This document shows positions 55,481-64,000 of a stretch of 64,000 nucleotides of DNA, piece by piece. The position numbers were made by a program, and so were the translations under genes. The notes below the pieces were generated by a model that did no database searches, had not been told where the DNA came from, and saw nothing but the letters and a program-made list of their open reading frames with translations. The first letter of the stretch is position 1; every line of letters begins with the position of its first letter. This stretch comes from Podocnemis expansa (taxonomy: Eukaryota > Chordata > Testudines > Podocnemididae). The stretch spans positions 22,898,514 through 22,962,513 of the forward strand of contig ML682005.1 of assembly GCA_007922195.1 (NCBI GenBank), in the 5' to 3' direction.

Positions 55481-57837
55481 TTTTCAAGAATTCATGATTT
55501 TCATAGTCATATGACTACTAAATACAGAAAACTCAAAAACTCATCTTATTAGGGGTTGACAGAACCACCAGAAATATCATACAGACCTGATTAGACTTAA
55601 ATCCACTGAGATCTTTCATATAATTTAGAAGCAATTTAGGACATAAATTTGATTTGTAAACTATGCAGTTCTTCAGTGTTATTCTCATCTCTGGTATGTA
55701 GACTCAAGCTAAAGGTTTTCTTCAGGAAAAGAAAATCACCTTGTCTCATAAAGTAATTGGATCACAGCTCAGGGACTTACTAAATTTGTACCTGGTGCCA
55801 AAGTGATTCTGCTAATGAGCATCTTGGCACCAGATGGAGTTCACGCACTGAAACAACACCTAATGTGTTCTTGGTGTCAGAGCCTAAGGTTTGGTTTCTC
55901 ATGTGAGGTGAACAGCACATGAACTTAAAAAATATTTGCTTCCTCTAGCTCAGTTAAAATAAAGAGACTGAGCAATCTCCCTTCACCCCTTGAATGCTGA
56001 TTTTATTGAATATCAATAGGCTGATTCTCCCAAGGAAAGCCAGTTGGCCTGGATTCCTTTCCCTTTAGTGTTGACTGCAGAGGTTGAAGCCTATTCTAGT
56101 CTCCATTCCATTAGCTATTTAATATGGCAGAGATGGAGGTTGGGTTTCAGATCACTGTGAAGAGGAGCCAAGAGCAGCATCACAGCTCTGCTAGAGAGAT
56201 TGTGCCTCCGGTTTCTCTCTCCAGTTCCCCTGAGCCTTCATCTGCATAGTGAATATATTCATATGATTTCAGCCTTATAGCTTTTCTCTCAGTTGAGTGA
56301 ATTCTTATATTAATTGATCTGCAACAATAATAATAATAATAAAACATGTAGCACTTTATGTTATCACCAACCGCACTGCACAGGAAAGATAGGGGAGGGG
56401 GGATTTACAGCACCACTGGTGTCTGGAAGCACCCTGTCTGTAGAGAACATGGGCAGGCAGACTGTCTCTGGAGGAGCAAATGTAGTAATGCAGCTGATGC
56501 AGCCTTTAAAAAGGGTGCAATGTACTCTCCTCCCTAACCGCCTGCTGTTGAGGATGTCTATTTACATGGTCAGTTATTTGAAGCCAGATCTTTTTTTCTA
56601 CGTGTCTTTAAAGCACCTGGCAGATTACTGGATTTATATAAATTATTATAAGTTAGGGCCTGGTGATTCTCACTTTGGGTTCTGAATGAAGATTCTATTC
56701 CTTTGCACTCAGGGAAAGCAAGCAGGTGCACAAAGAGAGGATTCCCTCCCCCCCCAATGCCCTCAAGAACTGTCAGAATTTGGTCCTGTGCCTTTATAAA
56801 GAGCTTCACAAACACTCACTCTCACGTTATTTTGGTGGGCTAGGTAAGAAAATGTTGTAATCCCCGCATTTTAGTCACAAATGGGCTATACCCCAGATCC
56901 TCGAAGAAATAAGTGGGTGTTAGATGCCTACATACCTTCTGAGGGCTTGGGCACAAGGTGACTCTTTCCCTCCTGTGTCTATTCTTTTCTGTACTGGTTT
57001 TGCAAGCAAAGGTGACCATGAATTTAGACTTCAATAGTAGTTTGGTGCTGATGCCATCTGTGCACTTAAACATTCATAGATTACATCAGGACTAATTTTT
57101 CACTTACTGTGTGTTCACAATGGAAAATAGGCAGAACTGTTCCATCCTCTGCAGTGCAGACCCAGCAAATTACTTTTGCCTTGAAATAAAGGGAGGTAGC
57201 CCTCCCGCTACTCAAAAGTCTTAGTTATGCTTCACTATCATTAAGTTTATTGAAGAAATAAGTTTCTATTCAGCAGAGTTGCAGAATGGAGCTTCTTGGG
57301 AAATGCCAGGCAGCAGTCAAAACACAAAGGAAACAGCATAAGGTAGGAGGGTTGGCATCTAGCTAGCTGCTTGAATACTAGCTATGGTGCCTAGTTATCA
57401 TCAGACCTGTGATGTAATAAGTGCTTACCCATCTTCTGCCTAGCAATTTTCATGAGCAGGTGGTGGTGAAATGTTAGTTTGTCTCTATTTCTTTTTCTTT
57501 TCTTACCAGCAAAACAAATACCACATTTTGGAATTTTTGATCAGCTCCCCAGTCTTGTGAAAGAATTCACACTGCATAACTAATCTGGTTTTATCCACAC
57601 TCTTTCCTTTGTTTATCTTCATGTTCTATGTTTGCCAAATCTGAATGGTAAACTTTTTGGGACAGGGTCAGTCTCTATTTCTAAGTCTCTCTGAAGTACC
57701 CTGCAGAATTATGTTATAGGATGTTAACATTTATTATCAATAATGAGTTCACAGGAATCCTTAGTGATCACTTAAAGTCAGTGCCTAGCACAGTCAACAT
57801 TAGAATACTTCTGTATTATCATTGGCTTTTCTCCTCA
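55481..57837. other. Unassigned sequence
   Basis: An (AAT)n tract at 56325-56341; otherwise no recognised element. Confidence 0.5.
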
Positions 57838-58172
57838 TAGAATCATAGACTCGTAGAGTTGGAAGAGATCTCATGAGGTTATCTAGTCCAACCTCCTGCT
57901 AAAAGTAGGACCACTCCCACTAATTCCTCCCAGTCAGGCTTTGTCTAACCGGGCCTTAAATGTTTTCAAAGATGGAGATTCCACCACCACCCTAAGTAAC
58001 CCATTCCAATGCTTCACCACCCTCCTAGTGAGAAAGTTTTTCCCAATATCTGACCTTTACCACCCCAGCTGCAACTTGGAACTACAGCACCTTGTTCTGT
58101 CCTCTGTTACTACTGAGAACAGCCTAGGTCCCTCCTCTTTGGAACACCCCTTCAAGTAGTTGAAGGCTGCTG

Positions 58173-58496
58173 TCAAATCGCCCTCAGTCTTCTCTTCTGC
58201 AGACTAAATAAGCCTAGTGCCTTCAGTCTCTCCTTGAAAGTCACACACCCCAGCCCCCTAATCATTTTCGTTACCCTCCACTGGACTCTTTTTAATTGGT
58301 CAACATCCTTTCTGTAGTGCCGAGCCCAAAACTGGACACAATATTCCAGATGCGGCCTCACTAGAGCCAAATAGAGGGGAATAATCACATCCCTCGATCT
58401 GCTGGCGACACTCCTGTTGATACAGCCCAATATACCATTGGCCTTTTTGGCAACAAGAGCACGTTGTTCATTCATGTCCAGCTTCCCATCCACCAT
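58173..58496 (-). pseudogene. CR1 ORF2 RT C-terminal region (relic)
   Basis: The translation holds [36 protein letters not shown] and [14 protein letters not shown] words (here [11 protein letters not shown]), as in the copy at 1664-2137. An indel separates it from the RT core at 58844-59278. It is one piece of a decayed polyprotein and not an independent gene. Confidence 0.88.
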
Positions 58497-58843
58497 AACC
58501 CCAGGTCTTTTTCTACAGTGCTGGTACTTAGTTGATCAGTCCCCAGCCTGTAGCAGTACATGGGATTTTTCCATTGTAAGTGCAGGACTTTGCACTTATC
58601 CTTGTTGAACTGCATGAGATTTCATTTGGCCCAATGCTCCAATTTGTCTAGGTCTCCCTGAATCCTATCCCTGCCCTACAGCATGTCTACCATTCCTCCC
58701 AGCTTGGTGTCATCTGCAAATTTACTGAACATGCCATCTATCCCATCATCCAGATCATTAATGAAGAAGTTCAACAGAATCAACCCATGAGGCACCCCAC
58801 TAGTTTCTGGTTGCCATCTAGACACTGAGGCATTGATCCCTTC
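58497..58843 (-). pseudogene. CR1 RT catalytic region, frame-broken
   Basis: Between the two open pieces, the minus strand at about 58701-58723 encodes KFADDTKLG, the RT motif C with its Asp pair. The surrounding frame is interrupted, so no long ORF spans it. The plus-strand segment 58861-58920 corresponds to the RT stretch around WLESWLDHQAQ just upstream in the protein. Confidence 0.8.
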
Positions 58844-59278
58844 TCACTGAGCCTGATGATCTAGCCAGCTTTCTAGCCACCTTACCGTCCATTCATCCAA
58901 AAGAAAGTTCCTTAACTTGCTGACAAGAATGCTGTGGGAAGCTGTATCAAAAGCTTGGCTAAAGTCGAGGTATCTCACATTGATGGCTATTCCAGCATCC
59001 ACATATCCAGTCATCTCATCAGTGAAGGCAGTCAGGATGGTCAAGCATGATTTGCCCTTGGTGAATCCATGCTGACTGTTCTTGATCACTCTGTTTTCCT
59101 CCAAGTGTTTCAGGATGGATTCTTTGAGGACTTGCTCTATGATTTTTCCAGGGATTGACGTGAGGCTGATTGGTCTGTAGTTCCTTGGGCCCTCCTTTTT
59201 CCCTTTCTTGAAGAGAGGTACTATATTTGCCTTTTTCCAATCATCCAGGGTCTTCCTCTGTTTTCCACAAGTTTTCAA
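58844..59278 (-). pseudogene. CR1 reverse transcriptase core (relic)
   Basis: The 144 residues start in the RT N-terminal region (DDWKKANIVPLFKKGKK, then NYRPISLTSIPGKIIEQVL), continue through NSQHGFTKGKSCLTILTAF, and carry motif A as YLDFSQAFDTASH, whose Asp residue is the first catalytic aspartate. CR1 consensus has a Lys where this copy has Gln before AFD. The frame then runs to WLESWLDH before breaking. No endonuclease is present; the copy is 5'-truncated at the LTR-like repeat. Confidence 0.9.
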
Positions 59279-59602
59279 AGATAATGGCTAGTGATACAGC
59301 AATCACATTGGCCAATTCCCCAAGCACCCGCGAATGTAGTTCACTCAGCCCCATAGACTTGTGCACATCCAACTTCTTTAAGTAGTCCCTCACCTGACCT
59401 TCCATCAACACGTGCTGCTCTCCTTCTCTCCATTCTGTGTTAACCAGTGTAGTAGCCTAGGAGCTGACCCTGCTTGCGAAGACCAAGGTTAAAAAAAGCA
59501 TTGAGTACTTCAGCTTTTCTCACGTCATCTGCCATGAGCACACCAGCCCCATTCAGTAAGGGACTTACACCATAGTCCTAAGGAGTCTGGTGCACATCCA
59601 AC

Positions 59603-60420
59603 TGTGACCTGGGCGTCCTGGGATAACTTTCTGAATGTACCAAAATCAGAGCAAGCTGCAAAACTGGGTGCCAAACCTCCAAACCACTGATAGGTGGTAC
59701 TTAAACCAGTCTCCCAGTCAGTAGCAAAACATGCTTCTGATTCCCCACTCTGGTCATCACCAAGAATAACAAAATAGAAACAGCCCCTTTGTTGCACATC
59801 AGCTCCTCTGGTCCCCACCTAGCCACTGGGTCTCTTAAACAAATAGATTCTCCTGACCCCAAAGGGCCAACCACATTACCCAAAACAATATAGGCTTGAC
59901 TCTTACCCAAAATAGCATGCTACCACGAAATCCTATAGTAACTACAACTAAAAGTGTAATACAAAAAGAAAGAAAATATGAGAGATGTTAAGGGGTCAAA
60001 GTGAATCATATACATACAAATGATTTAGACTCCATAGAAAGTAAGTCCTTGAAAAATTTCTAGTTTGAGGTTAGTCTAATTCCTCTGGTATACTACCAGC
60101 ACCTTGGTGGGTCTTGGTCCTTTCTTCAGTGCAGCAGAATAGTTCCAGGGAAGGTGTTGATTGCAGGTTGGAGACTGAAGACAAAATGAAGATGGGGTCA
60201 CTGCCTTTTATTACCTCTGGCTTTCCCACGGCTCTCAGTGTCCTTGCCAAATCAAAATGGAGTTGTCACATGGTGAGTCTGGCTGACTCATTGAACAGGT
60301 TTCCTCCTATTCCCACTGTAGCTGGGAACTTCCTTAATGGGCCATTCAGAGGACAATGGTTTTGCAGACACCAGTCTGTGAGTGCCTTAGAATCAAATAA
60401 CTTGGAAGAGAAATAGAAGA
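59603..60420 (-). repeat. LTR-like repeat, copy 1
   Basis: It shares an ordered series of phrases with 61278-62200: TGTGACC(T/C)GGGC at the start, then GACCCCAAAGGG(C/T)CA, CAATATAGGCTTGA, GTAACTACAACTAAA, GAGAGATGTTA and GGTCAAAGTGAATCA. It begins with TG, which is CA on the minus strand, consistent with an LTR end. I read it as a solo LTR in minus orientation; the far boundary is uncertain. It abuts or interrupts the CR1 at 59602. Confidence 0.55.
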
Positions 60421-61277
60421 AACATATTCCCTAACTGCTAATACAGGTATGACTCCTACCTGACCGTATAGTCATTCCTTACAGATTGCAACCTTTCTAT
60501 TGGTACCAAGCATGGCATATCCCATATGAATTATTGCAAATATGAAATATTAATATGAAAGATGATAATAAACAATCCCCAGATCCAGACAGCATCACAC
60601 CACCAATTACTGAAATTTTTTGTATATCCAATGTGAGATATAGTCAAACATCATAGCCCTGCTTTTAACTGCTGTGATTTTGGCCTCTTGTTCCTCCATG
60701 TCACAAACATTGTCCCTCTCCTTTTTGTCTCTACTGGTTTAAGTAATATAAAAACTCAAAATAATCTCCCTGATTTGTCCCTTCATTTATTTGCCATATT
60801 TTTAAAACCTTTGATGTTAGTGTGGATGTATCATTGTCATCAGTATCCTGAATATAACTACTTTAAAACTAACTTTAGCTTGCCAATCAATCATTTGTAT
60901 TTCTCATACAAAATGTTTCTGAGGGAACATGTATATGAAAGTTGGAATTTTATGCTTCTGACATACACAAAGATTACTGATAAATCTATTCTGAGCATTC
61001 TGTCCTCTTGGGAAAGCTCTCAAAGGATTGGGATTTTCTGTTATCATGCTTGTGAACTAGAGAAATAGCTCTGACACCTTTCTAAAGGGAATCCATATTT
61101 GGTTAGTTCAGATTAACATCCAGCAGTTCTGTTCTCTTGTATCTCTCTTTTCTTTCCCCTGTGATTTTGATTGGAGGCATATTTTCTTTTTCCTGCTTTA
61201 GCAATTATGAAAAAGATAGTTAGTCTTACAATCATCTATAATGCTTTAACAGTTTAGTAAAAAAAACTAACAACATT
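60421..61277. other. Spacer between the two LTR-like repeats
   Basis: About 850 bp, AT-rich. No gag, pol or env-like translation on either strand. The 126-codon plus-strand ORF (60688-61068) has no domain. Confidence 0.5.
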
Positions 61278-62200
61278 TGTGACCCGGGCCTCCTGGGATA
61301 ACCACCTGGATATGCAAAGATCAGGGCAAGCTGCAAAAAGGAAAGTAGATTCTCCCAGCACTGATGGGTTACTTGGAGATAAACTCCCCCAACCAATCAT
61401 GTACAATGCTTCTGATCCCCCACAATGGATATCAAGATGCCACCATATAGTATAGCCAGCTCCCTTCACTGCATTCCAGTCACTGGTCCCCCGTACAGCC
61501 ACTAGGTCTGTTAAAAAAATAGGTTCTTCTGACCCCAAAGGGTCAGCCACATTACACGGAATGATATAGGCTTGAATCTTACTCAGAATAACATGCTGCC
61601 AGCCAATCCTTTAGTAACTACAACTAAAGGTTTAATATAAAAAGAAAAGAAACAAAATGAGAGATGTTATAGGGTCAAAGTGAATCACATACATACACAT
61701 GATTTAGAGTCCAAAGAAGATAAGTCCTTGTTTCACAGCTTCATTTGTTAGTAATCCAGTTTATAGGAACAGAGACCAAATAATCCAAGGGTAGAGTTTG
61801 TTCTAATTCTCCCACATAAGAATTAGCAGGGCAGTTTCCAGGCCAGTGTTGGCTGGGATCTCAATCCTGCGGCCCAGACTTTCCCTGAGAAGCTTGGACA
61901 GATGTGAGACCAAGGAATTCAGTTCGCAATGTCCTTTTATAGTTGCAGCTAGCAAGGTGGGCATTTGCAGGTCAATTCTTCACATGGGCTTTGATGACAG
62001 TTCCCAGGTACTTTCTTAAGTGGAACATAGCAATACATATTGTCCTTTGAAGGAAAACCTTCACCTCCTGGGCACCCCGGGTAATTAACTGCATTAGTGT
62101 CATTAACAGGCAGTTTACACTGGTACATCAGAGGTCCCTTTAGATGTTAATGTTCCCTCTTGACCCCTTCCAATAGAACAATGGTAACAGAGAAGCAATT
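61278..62200 (-). repeat. LTR-like repeat, copy 2
   Basis: Begins TGTGACCCGGGCC. On the minus strand it contains CTATAAAAGG (about 61935-61945), a good TATA box, and ATATTAAACC near 61630, a possible ATTAAA polyadenylation signal downstream of it, in the order expected for U3-R-U5. Divergence from copy 1 appears high by eye. The upstream (U3) limit near 62200 is an estimate. Confidence 0.55.
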
Positions 62201-63319
62201 CATTCATCTTGCTAACCTCTGACAGGATACCTGTAAATATCATCAAGAAACCACTAGGGATACAAATGCATATCAAAGCCCTAGCCTACTCATACATTGC
62301 ATTTCCATATAATATGTCTTCAAAGGTTAGGCTTAGGTCATGTATTTTACAAAAATGGCTTGGCCTTTTCAGACCTAGCATGACAACATTAATTATAAGA
62401 ATAATAATCAACTGTGCTTTTCTGTTGTTAAAATAACATTTAACTGCAGGAGCAGTTCAACTTTTGCTGAGCTATGAACTTGGACATAAGCATTAAGGGT
62501 CAGACCCCAAATCCATTGAAGTCAAGAAGACATTTTCAATTACTTTTAAAGCAGACACTTTGATCTTGTATTGCCTCAAGAAGGCGAGGTCACTATTGTT
62601 CATACTTTTGCAATCCAGTAAAAATTAATTCTGAAATTCTGCTGGACCTTAGTGGGAACAAGATCAAGCCTGTACAGTACTACTAACGCCAATGAAAAAA
62701 AGTGTTTTCAGTCTGTTGCTTTACAATGTGCATGAATGCAGTTATCAACAACAATGGAGATAAAAGAACCTAGATAACTACACAGGAATTTCCAGGAAAA
62801 CATATAGATTGCTGGGCTTGGCAGTGAAAGAAAGACAACAAATAAGAAGAATGCTATTGGATTTCAAAGAAAGCAGAAGGGAAATTTCACATGGGAGCAT
62901 TTATGACTGTTTCATAAAATAGGTGGTGCTGATGTAAGTTTTATTTTATGAGTTCTCAAGAATATGAACACCACTTCTGAATTTTCTGAACTGATCGTAT
63001 AACTGTTCTTAAAAGTGAAGTTGGTAATGGTGTTGATGAACTGATTATCATTGACAAAGAAAAAATGCATTCCTTAGGGTACAAAACCCCATTTTGCAGC
63101 ACTGAATGTTTTTAATCTTAGAGACACCTTTAGCCAAAGCAAGCAAAACGTCCAGTGATTTCCATAAGGAGTTGCATCAGCTTTTGTCATAGCTAAATTT
63201 GGTACTTCATTTCCAACATCTAATTGCTGGTAAAGATGAAGGCAATTACAAACACGTGTAACTTCACAGTTGAAGCTGTGCATGCATGTACTTTTGTGTG
63301 CGAATGCAAATATACTAAC
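62201..63319. other. Unassigned sequence
   Basis: AT-rich; no recognised repeat or gene. Confidence 0.5.
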
Positions 63320-63327
63320 GTACACAA

Positions 63328-63918
63328 CAGGCATCGACAAATCCTAGGTGCCAGGTTGCCAAAGCAAAGGGCCACCCCACTACACAGAGTGCACTGGATT
63401 TCTGCTACAGCTCCTCCTCCACCACCACTGAAAGATCCCACTGCCAGCAGTTCTTTCGGAGGCATGGGGGGGAGAAGAAGAGGCAGCAGTGTTCATCCTC
63501 TCCAGCGCTGCCATTTCCCCCAGCCTCACAAGAAGAGCCACTGGCAGTGGCTTTCTTTTGGTGGTGGGGGAGAGAGGTTTCTTTCAGAAGCACATGCAAT
63601 GCACTAAAGAACCCCCCCCCCCATTCCAGCTGCTGAAAAAAAGCCACTGCCGGCAACTTTTTCTGTGGTACTAGAGGGTGGTGCGGTCACAGGGCAGAGA
63701 TGGTGGCGCTGGGACAGGGTGCGTCTCTCCCTTTTCCACCCTGTACTACTGAAACAGCTGGTAACAGCAGATTTTCTTTGCGGTGGAGGAGGGGCTTGCT
63801 ACCAAAAGGAGCTGTGGCAGATTTTCAGCGGTGGGGGGGCTCTTTCTCCATTGGATACCCAGGGGCATCCAAGTTTTTGGGCTGGCCCTTGGATATCTGG
63901 CAGATTTGTCAAGGCCTG
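63328..63918. mobile_element. hAT-type MITE with perfect 8-bp TSD
   Basis: Starts CAGGCATCGACAAATCC and ends CAGATTTGTCAAGGCCTG, inverted ends. It is flanked by GTACACAA at 63320-63327 and 63919-63926. The 591-bp interior repeats CCACTG(C/G)CAG and TTTCTTTGCGGTGG-type words and is GC-rich; overlapping ORFs on both strands are compositional. Confidence 0.9.
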
Positions 63919-64000
63919 GTACACAAGGAATCTACTGTAAAATCTGTCATTAAAATTGTTAATAATATATCTCAAATATCTTGGCTGGAACTAGGCCAGT

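Larger units (their letters stand above)
57838..59602 (-). mobile_element. CR1 LINE fragment, about 1.8 kb
   Basis: The plus-strand left end TAGAATCATAGACTCGTAGA and GTTGGAAGAGATCTCATGAG is the antisense CR1 3' terminus. The copy runs through the C-terminal domain, the RT core and the upstream RT region, ending where the LTR-like repeat begins at 59603. It parallels 1488-2370 closely, indicating the same subfamily. Confidence 0.94.

Noticed and set aside
62150..62160. AATGTTCCCTCTT as another hAT MITE end
   Set aside because: No inverted partner with a matching 8-bp TSD was found nearby; the similarity is short.

Overview
The window looks like non-coding nuclear DNA from a non-avian sauropsid, most likely a turtle. 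This rests on its mix of repeats: CR1 LINEs of reptile/bird type, a DIRS tyrosine-recombinase retroelement, abundant hAT-type MITEs with 8-bp target duplications, foldback MITEs with GGCTATGTCTACA-like ends or TTATTTCGAAATAA-rich arms, and a foldback retroposon carrying the phrase GGGATTTTCTCCCATGAAAG. I recognise no complete host gene. One 60-bp stretch (55415-55474) has the splice signals of an internal exon, so part of the window may be intronic. The species is an inference.

Layout. 1-8.3 kb: a foldback MITE, two hAT MITEs with TSDs, a minus-strand CR1 fragment, a foldback retroposon and two more MITEs. 8364-14229: a full-length but mutated DIRS element with terminal inverted repeats, gag-like ORF, RT/RNase H, tyrosine recombinase, and an internal complementary region whose halves match the two outer ends and meet at a shared GAA trinucleotide. 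An inverted pair of ~350-bp hAT MITEs (7554-7903 and 14857-15210) flanks it. 15-45 kb: mostly unassigned, AT-rich sequence with scattered CR1 3' ends, foldback retroposons (21636, 23774, 26434, 28139) and MITEs (29208, 33025, 35575, 37737, 39059, 41735). 45438-49590: one minus-strand CR1 copy split by three DNA-transposon insertions, with further repeats nested inside the first. 49.6-57.8 kb: sparse, with one MITE and the candidate exon. 57838-62200: a longer minus-strand CR1 with RT motifs, then two diverged copies of an LTR-like repeat. 63328-63918: a hAT MITE with a perfect TSD.

The functional content is therefore mobile-element biology. The two most interesting items are the DIRS element, whose circle-junction signature can be read base by base, and a family of short inverted-dimer retroposons whose arms resemble a hammerhead ribozyme core (CTGAnGA, stem II, GAAA, short stem III). 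Long stretches with nothing recognisable are listed as such. All identifications are by eye; no database search was run.
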